Shown one piece after another: positions 28,676 through 38,889 of a DNA stretch of 64,000 nucleotides. The DNA comes from Chloroflexota bacterium (GTDB taxonomy: Bacteria > Chloroflexota > Anaerolineae > Aggregatilineales > Phototrophicaceae). The notes under the pieces are model-generated. The model saw nothing but the letters and a program-made list of their open reading frames with translations, was not told the origin of the DNA and ran no database searches. Both the position numbers and the translations under genes were made by a program. The stretch is from contig JAPOVL010000045.1 in assembly GCA_026708115.1 (NCBI GenBank), positions 1-64,000 on the forward strand, read 5' to 3'. Every line of letters starts with the position of its first letter. Within the stretch, counting starts at the first letter, position 1.

Positions 28676-31576
28676 TTATACCGGCTGAAGTACGCGCAAG
28701 TAGGGCTTCAGGTATTGACCGGTGAAACTTTCTTCGACTTCCGCCACCTCTTCGGGCGTACCTTGCGCGATGATCTCGCCGCCTCCGCCGCCGCCTTCAG
28801 GGCCAAGGTCAATGATATGGTCGGCAATCTTGATGATGTCCAGGTTGTGCTCGATAACGACAATCGTGTTGCCGGCGTTAGCAAGCTCTTGCAGTACGTT
28901 GATTAACTTGGCGACATCGACCGCGTGCAGGCCGGTCGACGGTTCGTCAAGGATGTAAAGCGTACGGCCTGTCGCCCGTTTGGAAAGCTCGCGACTGAGC
29001 TTGATACGCTGCGCTTCGCCGCCGCTCAAGGTTGTTGCCGGCTGTCCGATCCGTATGTATCCGAGGCCCACGGCGTCGAGCGTAGCGAGCTTGCGGCGGA
29101 TGCGAGGCAGATTCTCGAAGAATTCCAATCCCTCGCTGACCGTGAGATTCAGCACGTCGGCAATGGACTTGCCTTTGAAATGAACTTGCAAGGTCTCGCG
29201 GTTGTAGCGCGATCCACGGCAGACTTCGCACTGTACATAGACATCGGGCAAAAACTGCATTTCAATCTTGATCAGCCCTTGCCCCTCGCAGTTTTCGCAG
29301 CGCCCGCCCTTGACATTGAAGCTGAAGCGACCGGCCTTGTAACCGCGGATCTTGCTTTCCGGCAATTCCGCGAACAGGCTGCGTATGTCATCAAACATTT
29401 TGGTGTAGGTGCCGGGATTGCTGCGCGGCGTGCGACCGATCGGGCTTTGGTCAATGTTGATGATCTTGTCGATCTCCTCGGCGCCGGTGATGGCATCGTG
29501 CGGGCCGGCGCGTTCGCGACTCTTGTTGATCAACTGCGCCAGGCGTCGATACAGCGTCTCGACCACCAATGAGGACTTCCCACTGCCGCTAACGCCGGTC
29601 ACGCAGATCAGCTTGCAGAGCGGAAAGCGCGCGTCAATGCTTTTGAGATTGTTGGCCCGCGCCCCTTCAATCGTCAGATACTCCCCGGAACCCGAGCGTC
29701 GGCTTTCCGGCAAGGGAATCTCAAAGCGACCGGCCAGATAGTCCCCCGTCAGACTGCCATCCGCGAATTCGACCTGCTCAGGCGTACCAGCGGCGACCAC
29801 CTCGCCGCCATGCTCGCCCGCGCCCGGACCCAAATCGATCAGCCAATCCGAGGAGCGCATGGTGTCTTCGTCGTGCTCCACGACCAGCACGGTGTTGCCC
29901 AGGTCGCGCAAGCCAGTCAATGTCCGAATCAACCGTTTGTTGTCTCTTTGATGCAAACCGATCGAGGGCTCGTCCAGCACATAGAGCACTCCTGTCAACT
30001 GGCTGCCCACCTGGGTCGCCAGGCGGATGCGCTGCGATTCGCCGCCACTAAGCGTGGCGGCGCTGCGAGACAATGACAAATAGTTCAGTCCGACATTGCT
30101 CAGGAAGCCAACGCGCGCTTCCAATTCCCTAAGCACCTGGTGGGCGATCTGTTGTTCGCGCTTGCTCAGGATTGCCTTGTCCCCGCGCAGAGAATCGACC
30201 CAGTCTTTTAGCTCATCAATGGCCATATGAGTGATGTCGTGAATCGTTTCGTCATTGATGGTGACGGCAATCGCCTCCGGCCGCAGACGCTGTCCATTGC
30301 AGTCCCGACAGGGAATCTCGCGCATGTATTCGTTGATCTTGTGACGGATGTAGTCGGAAGCTGTCTGCTGATAGCGGCGCTGCAGGTTCGGTATCACGCC
30401 TTCAAAGCTGGTGGGATAGGTCCGTTCATAGCCGCTGGTATGCAAGTACTTGACCTCGAATTTTTCGCCCCCGTTGCCATAGAGAACCAAGTCCTGTTGA
30501 CGTTTACTGAGTCGTCTCCAAGGCAGATCCAGTCGAAATTCATATTTTTCCGAAAAGCTTTGAAATACGTTCCAGGTCCAGCCATTCTTGTCATCGAGTC
30601 GCCAGCCATTGGCGTTAATCGCGCCGTCCGCGATACTCAGGCTCTTGTCCGGTATGACCATGTCTGGATCGATTTCGAGGCTGAAACCCAATCCCTGGCA
30701 GCTTGGGCAGGCGCCGCTGGGCGTATTGAAGCTGAACAGGCGCGGTTCTGGCTCCGGGACGCTGCCGTGACCGTTGGGGCAAGCCAGGTCTTCGCTGAAG
30801 AGATGATCGATTGAATGCTCGCGATCGGTCACGTCCTGGATAATGATTCTGCCATCGCCGAGTTCCAGCGCGGTCTCGATGGCGTCCGTCAGGCGCGTTT
30901 CAAATGCTGTCGCTTCGTCTGATAGGGCATCGTCGTAGTGGCGAATGATCAAGCGATCAACCACGATTTCAATGTCGTGAATCACATAACGGTCGAGTTC
31001 AATGTTCTCGTCCAGGTCTCGTATGTCGCCGTCAACGCGGACGCGCGCGAATCCCTGTTTGGCAATGTCTTGCAAGGCCTTGACGTGATTGCCCTTCTTG
31101 CGATGGACCACTGGCGCAAGTACCTGAATGCGGGCGTCGCGCGGCATGTTCTGTACCTGGTCGACAATCTGCTGCGCGCTCTGCGCGGAAACCTCGACAC
31201 CGCAGGTCGGGCAATGCGGAATCCCGACGCGCGCAAAGAGCAAGCGCAAGTAATCGTAAATCTCGGTAACTGTACCGACTGTCGAACGCGGGTTATGACT
31301 GACGCTCTTCTGGTCTATGGATACGGCCGGGCTAAGTCCCTCGATTTGGTCAACGTCCGGTTTTTCCATAAGCCCAAGGAATTGACGCGCGTAGCTGCTC
31401 AAACTTTCAACGTAGCGGCGTTGTCCCTCGGCAAAGATGGTATCGAAGGCCAGCGAAGACTTGCCGGAACCGGATAGTCCGGTGATGACCACAAGACGAT
31501 TGCGCGGGATTTCCACGTCGATATTCTTCAGGTTGTGTTCGCGCGCGCCGCGCACAACTATTTTGTCTTGCAACAT
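28676..31576 (-). CDS. uvrA: Excinuclease ABC subunit A
   Basis: The damage-recognition ATPase of nucleotide excision repair, 966 residues, within the normal size. Two ABC ATPase modules are evident: Walker A GLSGSGKSSLAFDT near residue 32 and GVSGSGKSSLVVE near 650, with signatures LSGGESQRIRLA and LSGGEAQRIKLS. Zinc-finger cysteines appear as CRDCNGQRLRPEA and CENCEGQGLIKI...CEVCRG. The ATG at 31576 begins MLQDKIVVRGAREHNLKNID, the canonical start. UvrB and UvrC are not in the window. Confidence 0.98.
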   Translation of the reverse strand: MLQDKIVVRGAREHNLKNIDVEIPRNRLVVITGLSGSGKSSLAFDTIFAEGQRRYVESLSSYARQFLGLMEKPDVDQIEGLSPAVSIDQKSVSHNPRSTVGTVTEIYDYLRLLFARVGIPHCPTCGVEVSAQSAQQIVDQVQNMPRDARIQVLAPVVHRKKGNHVKALQDIAKQGFARVRVDGDIRDLDENIELDRYVIHDIEIVVDRLIIRHYDDALSDEATAFETRLTDAIETALELGDGRIIIQDVTDREHSIDHLFSEDLACPNGHGSVPEPEPRLFSFNTPSGACPSCQGLGFSLEIDPDMVIPDKSLSIADGAINANGWRLDDKNGWTWNVFQSFSEKYEFRLDLPWRRLSKRQQDLVLYGNGGEKFEVKYLHTSGYERTYPTSFEGVIPNLQRRYQQTASDYIRHKINEYMREIPCRDCNGQRLRPEAIAVTINDETIHDITHMAIDELKDWVDSLRGDKAILSKREQQIAHQVLRELEARVGFLSNVGLNYLSLSRSAATLSGGESQRIRLATQVGSQLTGVLYVLDEPSIGLHQRDNKRLIRTLTGLRDLGNTVLVVEHDEDTMRSSDWLIDLGPGAGEHGGEVVAAGTPEQVEFADGSLTGDYLAGRFEIPLPESRRSGSGEYLTIEGARANNLKSIDARFPLCKLICVTGVSGSGKSSLVVETLYRRLAQLINKSRERAGPHDAITGAEEIDKIINIDQSPIGRTPRSNPGTYTKMFDDIRSLFAELPESKIRGYKAGRFSFNVKGGRCENCEGQGLIKIEMQFLPDVYVQCEVCRGSRYNRETLQVHFKGKSIADVLNLTVSEGLEFFENLPRIRRKLATLDAVGLGYIRIGQPATTLSGGEAQRIKLSRELSKRATGRTLYILDEPSTGLHAVDVAKLINVLQELANAGNTIVVIEHNLDIIKIADHIIDLGPEGGGGGGEIIAQGTPEEVAEVEESFTGQYLKPYLRVLQPV

Positions 31577-31820
31577 TGCTGTATTCCGTCGAGAAGGCCT
31601 GATTGAATCACATATGCCAATTGCGGATAATTGGACGCCCGATGGTTCGGCCGATAACGAAACCCGAGACTGCTCTGATCGAACATCTATTGTAACGCTT
31701 ATTGAATAAGCAGTGAACAGACAAATCCATTAAGACGGAGTGACCGCGGTCGTTTATTCCACGTTCACTTTGGCTTCGAGTCTCGGTAAGATGATTGTCA
31801 ATAGAAGCGCAGAGGTGCAC

Positions 31821-33014
31821 ATGCCAAGTCAGTTTCAATGGGACGATCCCTTTCTGCTAAATGAGCAATTGAGCGAAGAAGAGCGTATGGTACGCGATCT
31901 GGCTCAGGAATATTGCCAGGAAAAGCTCATGCCGCGTATATTGGCGGCCAACCGCAGCGAGACCTTCGACCGCGCCATCTATAACGAGATGGCGGAGCTG
32001 GGCATGTTGGGCGCAACGCTGCCTGAAGAACATGGGGGCGCCGGCTTAAGCTACGTCTCTTACGGATTAATCGCTCGTGAAATTGAACGCGTCGACAGCG
32101 GCTATCGCAGCGCCATGAGCGTGCAGAGCTCGCTGGTGATGTATCCCATTTATGCCTATGGGACAGATGCACAGAGAGAGAAATACCTGCCCAGGCTGGT
32201 CACTGGCGAGTGGATCGGCTGCTTTGGATTGACCGAACCGAATCACGGCAGCGACCCCGGCGGCATGGAAACGCGCGCGACCAAAGTTGAGGGCGGATGG
32301 ATCGTACACGGCAACAAAATGTGGATCACCAATTCCCCGATCGCGGACGTTTTCATCGTCTGGGCGAAAGCCTACGGGGACAATAATAGCAGCGACGGCG
32401 CCATCCGCGGGTTCATCCTGGAGCGGGGCATGGATGGTCTGTCGACGCCGGCAATCGAGGGCAAATTCAGTTTGCGGGCTAGCAGCACCGGCGAAATCGT
32501 GATGGACGAGGTCTTGGTGCCGAAGGAGAATCTGCTGCCCGGGGCAAGCGGCTTGAAAGGACCCTTCGGCTGCTTGAATCGCGCGCGCTACGGCATCGCC
32601 TGGGGCGCGCTGGGCGCGGCGGAATTTTGCTGGCACGCGGCGCGCAGATATACGCTGGAGCGGAGTCAATTCGGTCGTCCGCTGGCGGCGAATCAGCTGA
32701 TACAGTTCAAACTGGCTGATATGATGGCGGACATCACGCTCGGCCTGCAGGGCGCGCTGCGCGTCGGGCGCCTCTGGGACGCGGGCAAGGCCAGTCCCGA
32801 GATGATCTCCTTGATCAAGCGCAATTCCTGTGGGGTGGCGCTAGACATTGCCCGGGCGTCACGCGATATGCACGGCGGCAACGGCATCTCGGACGAGTTT
32901 CACGTCATTCGCCACGTGATGAACCTGGAAGCCGTCAACACCTACGAAGGCACAAGCGACATTCACGCCTTGATCCTTGGTCGGGCGCAAACGGGTATAC
33001 AGGCCTTTATGTGA
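31821..33014 (+). CDS. gcdH: Glutaryl-CoA dehydrogenase
   Basis: An FAD-dependent acyl-CoA dehydrogenase of 397 residues that matches the glutaryl-CoA subgroup closely: [61 protein letters not shown] and the late [16 protein letters not shown] with the catalytic-base Glu. It oxidises and decarboxylates glutaryl-CoA to crotonyl-CoA in lysine/tryptophan degradation. I use the ATG at 31821 with AGAGGT upstream; the track's GTG at 31740 would add residues unlike the family. It stands in a divergent position relative to uvrA. Confidence 0.93.
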   Translation: MPSQFQWDDPFLLNEQLSEEERMVRDLAQEYCQEKLMPRILAANRSETFDRAIYNEMAELGMLGATLPEEHGGAGLSYVSYGLIAREIERVDSGYRSAMSVQSSLVMYPIYAYGTDAQREKYLPRLVTGEWIGCFGLTEPNHGSDPGGMETRATKVEGGWIVHGNKMWITNSPIADVFIVWAKAYGDNNSSDGAIRGFILERGMDGLSTPAIEGKFSLRASSTGEIVMDEVLVPKENLLPGASGLKGPFGCLNRARYGIAWGALGAAEFCWHAARRYTLERSQFGRPLAANQLIQFKLADMMADITLGLQGALRVGRLWDAGKASPEMISLIKRNSCGVALDIARASRDMHGGNGISDEFHVIRHVMNLEAVNTYEGTSDIHALILGRAQTGIQAFM

Positions 33015-33065
33015 GCCTCGTGCCGATGGATCTGTCAATTGAGTGACCTAGTCAGGAGTACAGTG

Positions 33066-33275
33066 ATGCCCAGCTTGAATCTTGAAATTCCAAACATCGG
33101 CTGCGACGGCTGCGTCCAGGCGATAACGAACGAATTGATCGAACTGGACGGGGTTAACAGCGTCAGCGGCCACGTGCAGACGCGGGCTGTTCAGATCGAA
33201 TTCGATGCGCCGGCTACGCAGGACAGCATTGTAGCGGCGCTCGAGAAAATCGATTATCCGCCGGCAAGCGCATAG
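33066..33275 (+). CDS. Heavy-metal-associated (CopZ-like) domain protein
   Basis: A 69-residue single HMA domain with the metal-binding motif GCDGC at residues 11-15 in a ferredoxin-like beta-alpha-beta pattern (VNSVSGHVQTRAVQIEFD, IVAALEKIDYP). It could deliver Cu(I) to the copper ATPase encoded at 39-41 kb, but it lies 6 kb away and outside that operon. An aspartate between the cysteines side replaces the more usual MxC context. The ATG at 33066 follows CAGGAG. Confidence 0.85.
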   Translation: MPSLNLEIPNIGCDGCVQAITNELIELDGVNSVSGHVQTRAVQIEFDAPATQDSIVAALEKIDYPPASA

Positions 33276-33303
33276 CCGGTAGCAGCTGCGCGCGACCAGC
33301 CGC

Positions 33304-34077
33304 ATGATCGCCGATTTCGGGCGCGCGGCAGACGATTACAGCCGCCATCGGGCCGGCTTCCCCGACGCGTTTTTCGCACGCATAGCGGCCAAGGGACTCA
33401 TCTATGCCGGCGCGCGCTTGCTGGACTTGGGCACCGGTACCGGCTCGATTGCCCGTGGCATGGCCCGGCGCGGCTGTGAGACCTTCGCGCTGGATCTTGC
33501 TCCGCAATTGCTGTCGCAAGCCAGGCAACTGAACAGGGACGCGGACGCGCGCAGCGCTTACTTCGTAGCCGCGGCGGAACAATGCCCCATCGCCTCTGGG
33601 TCCTTCAATGTCGTGACCGCCGGGCAATGCTGGCACTGGTTTGACGGACCTCGAACAGCGCGCGAAGCTGCGCGGATACTCGTTCCCGGCGGCTGGATCA
33701 TCATCGCACATTTTGACTGGCTGCCGCGCACTGGCAACGTGGTTGCGGCGACCGAAGCGCTCATCACGCAACACAATCCGGCTTGGGCGCTGGGCGGCGG
33801 GGACGGCTTTTACCCGGAATGGCTGAACCACCTTGGCGACGCCGGTTTCGTCCATCTGGAGACCTTCTCATTCGACCTAGACGTGACCTATACCCATGAA
33901 GACTGGCGCGGTCGGGTGCGCGCCAGTGCCGGCGTCGCCGCCACGCTGGCCGCGCCGCAAGTTCTCGACTTTGACAATGATATGCGGCGGCTCCTGCGCG
34001 ATGCTTTCCCGGCGGATCCATTGGAAGTGCCGCATCGGGTTTTCGCCGCCCTGGGCCGGAATCGGCCGCGGGCCTAA
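33304..34077 (+). CDS. Class I SAM-dependent methyltransferase
   Basis: A 257-residue UbiE/type-11 methyltransferase. Motif I is LLDLGTGTGSIARGM near residue 39, followed by the acidic FALDLAP motif, AAAEQCPIASGSFNVV as motif II/III, and ILVPGGWIIIAHFDW as the post-core strand. The substrate cannot be read. It follows the HMA gene by 28 bp on the same strand and may share its transcript. Its by-product SAH would be handled by AhcY. Confidence 0.87.
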   Translation: MIADFGRAADDYSRHRAGFPDAFFARIAAKGLIYAGARLLDLGTGTGSIARGMARRGCETFALDLAPQLLSQARQLNRDADARSAYFVAAAEQCPIASGSFNVVTAGQCWHWFDGPRTAREAARILVPGGWIIIAHFDWLPRTGNVVAATEALITQHNPAWALGGGDGFYPEWLNHLGDAGFVHLETFSFDLDVTYTHEDWRGRVRASAGVAATLAAPQVLDFDNDMRRLLRDAFPADPLEVPHRVFAALGRNRPRA

Positions 34078-34165
34078 GGCGCTTGCAGACCCGGCTTACG
34101 TGACAAGGCGCCACTCGATCAAGTAAAATCGGGCATGTGGCAGCCCTGTTGCAGCGGATACTTTT

Positions 34166-35299
34166 ATGCCCCTTACCTTGACAGCCATACGCCGCAGAGC
34201 GCAAGATCTTGGATTCAATTTCTGTGGCGTGACACCCGCGGAACCATCGCCGACGCTGGCGGCATACCTGCGTTGGATCCAACAGGGCATGCAAGGCGAC
34301 ATGCGCTATATGGCGCGGACGGACCGGGTGCGGCGGCGGCGGGATCTCCGCGAAATCCTGCCGAAGGCGAAGTCGCTGATTCTGGTCGGCCTGGACTATT
34401 ACGCGCGCTACGCCGAGGACGAGGTCCTCGAGGATCCCGCGCGCGGGCGCATCGCCGCCTACGCCTGGGGCCTGGACTACCACCGGGTGCTGGAACTGCG
34501 GCTGGAGCAATTCGCCGAGTGGCTGGCGGAGGAAGCCGGGCGGGAGATCGCGCAGAAGGTTTACGTCGATACCGGCGCGATCCTGGAGCGAAGCCACGCG
34601 CAGCAAGCCGGAATGGGTTTCATCGGCAAGAATACCATGCTGATCCATCCTCGGCGGGGCAGCTATTTCTTCATCGGCGAGATCCTCAGTTCGCTGGAAT
34701 TTGACGATTACGACGAGCCGCATCGCGAGAGCATGTGCGGCACCTGCACGCGCTGCCTGGGCGCCTGCCCGACCGATGCTTTTCCCGCGCCCTTCGTGTT
34801 GGATTCGCGCTTGTGCATCAGCTATCACACCATCGAGAACAAGGGCTGGATCGATCGCGACCTGCGCGGGCAATTCGGCAACTGGATCTTCGGCTGCGAC
34901 ATCTGCCAAGACGTCTGCCCCTTCCAGCGCTTCGCCGAGGAAACCGACGAGGTCGCTTTCCTGCCCTTTGACCTGGACCGCGTCGCCCCCAAGCTGACCG
35001 ATATCCTGATGTCCAATGACGATACCTTCCGCGCCATGTTCAGGCGGACGCCGGTTGAGCGCATCAAGCGCGAGCGGCTGGTGCGCAACGCCTGCGTGGC
35101 CGCGGGCAACTGGCGCAACGAAGTCGCCATCCCCCATCTGATTCAACTGCTCTATGACGAGAGCGCGCTGGTGCGCGGGCATGCGGCTTGGGCGCTGTGG
35201 CGGACGATGGAGCTGGATAGCGCCAAGCTGCTGACCGACCTGCATCGGCGCGAGGACGATGCCCGGGTGCGCGGCGAGGTTGAGGCGCTGTTGGGGTAG
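34166..35299 (+). CDS. queG: Epoxyqueuosine reductase
   Basis: QueG performs the last step of queuosine synthesis on tRNA, reducing epoxyqueuosine with a cobalamin cofactor and two 4Fe-4S clusters. The 377-residue protein shows the N-terminal domain (RDLREILPKAKSLILVGLDYY), cluster motifs CGTCTRCLGACP and CGCDICQDVCP, and a C-terminal HEAT-like tail (AIPHLIQLLYDESALVRGHAAWAL). The ATG at 34166 gives a family-typical N terminus. No other queuosine gene is present nearby. Confidence 0.95.
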   Translation: MPLTLTAIRRRAQDLGFNFCGVTPAEPSPTLAAYLRWIQQGMQGDMRYMARTDRVRRRRDLREILPKAKSLILVGLDYYARYAEDEVLEDPARGRIAAYAWGLDYHRVLELRLEQFAEWLAEEAGREIAQKVYVDTGAILERSHAQQAGMGFIGKNTMLIHPRRGSYFFIGEILSSLEFDDYDEPHRESMCGTCTRCLGACPTDAFPAPFVLDSRLCISYHTIENKGWIDRDLRGQFGNWIFGCDICQDVCPFQRFAEETDEVAFLPFDLDRVAPKLTDILMSNDDTFRAMFRRTPVERIKRERLVRNACVAAGNWRNEVAIPHLIQLLYDESALVRGHAAWALWRTMELDSAKLLTDLHRREDDARVRGEVEALLG

Positions 35300-35302
35300 G
35301 CT

Positions 35303-35423
35303 ACGCCCCCAGCCCCTTCTCCCACAAAGAACTGATGAGCGAGCACCCTTTATCAAGCTCGATTTCGCCAATATATCTGTATTTTTATGGCGATTTTCGG
35401 GCGACCTGATAGGTCGCCCCTAC
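35303..35423. repeat. MITE-core relic plus short palindrome between convergent genes
   Basis: The stretch CCCCCAGCCCCTTCTCCCACAA near 35306-35327 is a decayed piece of the MITE hairpin arm. At 35399-35423 a GGGCGACCT...AGGTCGCCC palindrome followed by CTAC is a member of the covarying palindrome family. It lies between the convergent ends of queG and the amidase gene, where it could work as a bidirectional terminator. Confidence 0.65.
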
Positions 35424-35464
35424 ACCGCCCGCCAAGATTCGCGCGTCGCGTACAGGATCGCCCA

Positions 35465-37102
35465 TCATTCACCATCCAAATCCGGATACTGCTGATGCCA
35501 GTCGCTGGCATCCTGATAGGCTTTGGCGACGGCCAGGGTCTCCGCCTCTTGATACAGACCGCCTATGAAAGAAATGCTGGTCGGTGTGCCTTTGTCGCTG
35601 AAGCCGTTGGGCGCGACCACGGTAGGATGCCCGGTGAAGTTGGTGATGGGCAAGACGTTGGCGCCCTGGCTGGGCGCGATGAAGACATCGACATCGGCCA
35701 TGATGCGGGCCATGTCTCCCATCAGCAGCGTGCGGATGCGGTTGGCGTTGATGTACTCGACGGCGGGGATGAAGCGGGCGGCGCGGAAGACGTTAGGCCA
35801 GGCGCTGTCGTCCTGGCGCGCCATGGTGTCGACCGAGCCATCGCGCGTGATCTGATCGAAGGCGGCGGCGGCTTCGGCGGCCAAAATCGTCCACAGCCCG
35901 CCGGTATCCCGCTGCGGCAAATCAACCGGGATCAGGTCGTAGCCCGCTTCGCGCATGTCGTCAAGCGTTGCCAGGCTGTTGCGCAGCGTCGCCTGGATGT
36001 AGGCGACCTGGTCGGCGTCTTTGTCCGCCAGCGCCGAGTCATCTAACTGGAAGCCCTTTTCGACATAGCCGACGCGCAGCGATTGCGGATCAAGCGCTGG
36101 ATCCCAAGTGAAGGGCTCGGGACTGATGCTCAGGTCATGACCATCGGGCCCATAGATGGCGCTGAAGACGAGCGCGCAATCCTCGACGCTGCGGCACATG
36201 GGACCGATCTTGTCCATGCTCCAGCTGAGCGCCATAGCGCCGTAGCGGCTGACGCGGCCGAAGGTAGGGCGCAAGCCGCTGAGGCCGCAGCGGGTTGAGG
36301 GCGAGACGATGCTGCCCAGGGTCTCGGTGCCGATGGAGAAGCCGACCAAGCCGGCGGCGGTTGCCGCGCCGGGACCGGCCGACGAGCCGCTGCTGCCTTC
36401 CCCGGTATCCCAGGGATTGCGCGTCATACCGCCGTACCAGACATCGCCGTTGGCCAGCGCGCCCAGGGTCAGCTTGGCGATGAGCACCGCGCCGGCTTCC
36501 TCCAGGCGCTGGACGACGGTCGCGTCGAGATCGATGACCTGGTCCTGGTAAGGCGCCGCGCCCCACTGCGTGGGATAGCCTCGCGTCGCCAGCAAGTCCT
36601 TGGCGCCCCAGGGAATGCCATGCAGGGGACCGCGGTACAGGCCGCGCGCGATCTCGGCATCCGCGCGCGTCGCCTGGTCGATGGCAAGCGCTTCGGTATA
36701 GGCGGCGACGCACTTGAGGGCGGGATCATAGCGCTTGAGCCGCGCCAGGTAGATCTCGGTCAGCTCCAGCGATGTGACCTGGCGCGTGCGAATGAGTTCC
36801 GCCAATTGCGTGACGGGATAGAAGGCGACGTCTTCGAGATCAGCCGGGCGCGTCACGGCGGGCTGCGCGCTCATGTTGTAAGTTCGCGGCACCGGCGCAG
36901 GCGCGGGATCGGCGATATTGACATTGAAGTGGAGCGCCATGGGCACGCTGTTGTCGAGGTCGGCGGCGCGAACGGCGGCGTATTGCTCGCGGCGGCCGGT
37001 GACGATTTCCAGCATTTGGGCGAGTTGCTCGGGGCTGAAGTCGAGGTCGAGCAAGGTTTGGGCGGCGGCGATTTGGTCTGGGGTGATGGGCGCTTGGGTC
37101 AT
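35465..37102 (-). CDS. Amidase signature family hydrolase
   Basis: A 545-residue amidase. It has the catalytic Lys in GAKDLLATRG and the Ser-rich signature GEGSSGSSAGPGAATAAGL. It also has the cis-Ser/nucleophile segment SIGTETLGSIVSPSTRCG that builds the Ser-cisSer-Lys triad. Members hydrolyse small amides or the GatA substrate. The roughly 130-residue N-terminal extension with a helical SPEQLAQMLEIV segment differs from GatA, so a catabolic amidase is more likely. I chose the ATG at 37102, which follows AAGGA; the track start at 37213 runs into a CACAGAG repeat. Confidence 0.9.
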   Translation of the reverse strand: MTQAPITPDQIAAAQTLLDLDFSPEQLAQMLEIVTGRREQYAAVRAADLDNSVPMALHFNVNIADPAPAPVPRTYNMSAQPAVTRPADLEDVAFYPVTQLAELIRTRQVTSLELTEIYLARLKRYDPALKCVAAYTEALAIDQATRADAEIARGLYRGPLHGIPWGAKDLLATRGYPTQWGAAPYQDQVIDLDATVVQRLEEAGAVLIAKLTLGALANGDVWYGGMTRNPWDTGEGSSGSSAGPGAATAAGLVGFSIGTETLGSIVSPSTRCGLSGLRPTFGRVSRYGAMALSWSMDKIGPMCRSVEDCALVFSAIYGPDGHDLSISPEPFTWDPALDPQSLRVGYVEKGFQLDDSALADKDADQVAYIQATLRNSLATLDDMREAGYDLIPVDLPQRDTGGLWTILAAEAAAAFDQITRDGSVDTMARQDDSAWPNVFRAARFIPAVEYINANRIRTLLMGDMARIMADVDVFIAPSQGANVLPITNFTGHPTVVAPNGFSDKGTPTSISFIGGLYQEAETLAVAKAYQDASDWHQQYPDLDGE

Positions 37103-37455
37103 GTCGGATCCTTGAGCTTGTGTGCTTGGTAGGATGGATTTTAACCACAGAGTGCGCAGAGAGCACAGAGGGATTGTCCGTTTTATGTCCGACGGGAACA
37201 TTTTTTCGAACATAAGGCGTGGGTGCGGTGCGGGCTATGCGATTGGTAAGGCGCGGGATTGGGGTCAGCGTAGCATGGTTTGGCAGAGAAGTGGCGACTA
37301 TATGGTCGCGGTTTTATGGATTCACCACCGAGGCGCAGAGGGCACAGAGGGATAGGCCGATTTATGTGCTGATGGACGGGCGTGGGGTTGAGATTCAGTT
37401 TAGTACGGGTGGGTTGTGGGGTGGTGAGTGGATGGTCGCAGTTACAACAAATACG
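37103..37455. other. 353-bp repeat-bearing spacer
   Basis: No gene is visible. Two CACAGAG-type repeats occur: TTAACCACAGAGTGCGCAGA at 37141 and TTCACCACCGAGGCGCAGAG at 37321, both continuing to GCACAGAGGG. The AT-rich nuclease gene begins right after, so these repeats mark the left junction of a likely acquired segment. Confidence 0.55.
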
Positions 37456-38889
37456 TCATTTTCTCAAGAGTTTACTTGCTGGAGGGCGACGTCTCCCATT
37501 GACAAGAAGTACCTCAGGTGTTCGATGTCCAGTTTGTCGACTCTCGCGAACTGTGTCTCGAAAGCGATTCCACCTTTCTTGTGAACATCCACCTACATGA
37601 ATGACTAAGAATATGGAGTACTCCGTCTGTTCCGACTTCTCATATTCCGCTATCTGAGTCAAGTATCCTTGTTCAAGATACTTATTGGATGACAGTTTCG
37701 TTTCTACGAGTACTTTTCTTGAGTATCCTCGGCTAATTTTGAAGTCAACTGAGCCTCGTCCCGAATTCGTCTCCGGACTAAGATCCAAATCGTTAGCTTC
37801 GCAGTATGCATTTGCAATTCCGTAGAAAACTTTCTGTGCAGCCTCTTCGTGCTTAGGTTCTTGGCATGCTCTATCTTTGTACAGTAGCGTATGTAAGCCA
37901 TTGTTCTCAATTAGCTGTTTGAACTTTTCACAAATTGTCGTCACAACATCTAGAACCTCGTTGCTCGAAGGGTGCGGGCCTAGTGCGAGCCGCATAGGAT
38001 TGTCACGGGCGAATTGTCTTGTGCGTTCATACCAAATATAATGGCCACCTGGATCGTCGGTCAGATCATATGCCCTTGGGTCCATGTTACGATAGACTTC
38101 TATGAGTCCAGACAAAATATGTGGATACTTCAAGATCGCTTCCTTATATGCCCGTTTTGTGGGCGGATCATTGCCCCAAACCTTTGCAATTATGCGATTA
38201 AACTCTCGTCTTAATTGGTCGTTGAATGACACTACGCGGTCAATATCCTCATAAGAATGCGCAACTGGAAGGTCATTTAACACATCTTTTGGAACTAATA
38301 TAATTGGGTGATTGTTATGCAAATTCTTGGGTAACGTATACTTCTTGTTGATACGGACCTTTGGATGATCTTGGCGGACTCCATTGCAACCAAATACTCG
38401 ATGTGAGTATGCCAACAAATCGGACATGATGATGTTGCCGATCATATCACCTATACGATCTGCTCCTATGTATTCTTCGAAAAGACCAACGAGTTCAAAG
38501 ATCTCAGGATCTGTGATTTCGGCATCTACTATTGTCTTGGCGGTCATGAGCAACTGTGATTGCAGTTTCTTGCCAATTCCTCTACCTCTGGTTGACTTGC
38601 TCGAATAGCCTATGCACAAGCCCCGTACTTCTGGGAAATTAAGAAGTCTCGCAGCGTTGCGCCAGAATAAATCGCCCGGTTTCTTGGACAGAACTAAAAG
38701 TTTAACTATTTTTTCAAAGTGGTCGTGAATGCGCTGATACGAACCTTGGAGTTCAGGAGCTTCAGTAAACTTGAGTAGTCTCGGATCAATGAAAAGTTCG
38801 GTGTCTACATCAACGAAACCATTGTACGCTCCTGCGTCCTCGAGAAGTGCAGCATCTATTTGCAAGTAATCACTGATAGTCTTTGGCAC
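37456..38889 (-). CDS. Putative lone PD-(D/E)XK nuclease, defence candidate
   Basis: A 477-residue protein of an uncharacterised type. Near residues 375-400 it has GSVDFKISRGYSRKVLVETK, which fits the D-(x)n-ExK core of PD-(D/E)XK nucleases. A helical segment with LTQIAEYEKSE follows, as in those folds. The N terminus reads ISDYLQIDAALLEDAGAYN. The gene starts at a GTG with an excellent AGGAGG site six bases upstream. Base composition is much AT-richer than the flanking amidase and copper genes. A role in anti-phage defence is inferred from the nuclease fold, isolation and composition; no partner methylase or helicase is adjacent. It could instead be a repair or homing-type nuclease. Confidence 0.55.
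   Translation of the reverse strand: MPKTISDYLQIDAALLEDAGAYNGFVDVDTELFIDPRLLKFTEAPELQGSYQRIHDHFEKIVKLLVLSKKPGDLFWRNAARLLNFPEVRGLCIGYSSKSTRGRGIGKKLQSQLLMTAKTIVDAEITDPEIFELVGLFEEYIGADRIGDMIGNIIMSDLLAYSHRVFGCNGVRQDHPKVRINKKYTLPKNLHNNHPIILVPKDVLNDLPVAHSYEDIDRVVSFNDQLRREFNRIIAKVWGNDPPTKRAYKEAILKYPHILSGLIEVYRNMDPRAYDLTDDPGGHYIWYERTRQFARDNPMRLALGPHPSSNEVLDVVTTICEKFKQLIENNGLHTLLYKDRACQEPKHEEAAQKVFYGIANAYCEANDLDLSPETNSGRGSVDFKISRGYSRKVLVETKLSSNKYLEQGYLTQIAEYEKSEQTEYSIFLVIHVGGCSQERWNRFRDTVRESRQTGHRTPEVLLVNGRRRPPASKLLRK

Noticed and set aside
33764-35371. 535-codon minus-strand ORF
   Set aside because: Antisense shadow of queG and the methyltransferase gene, both of which have clear family motifs.
35399-35423. 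Possible CRISPR-like repeat, because similar palindromes recur
   Set aside because: Copies are scattered over 25 kb without regular spacers and with differing arms, so they are dispersed palindromes and not a CRISPR array.
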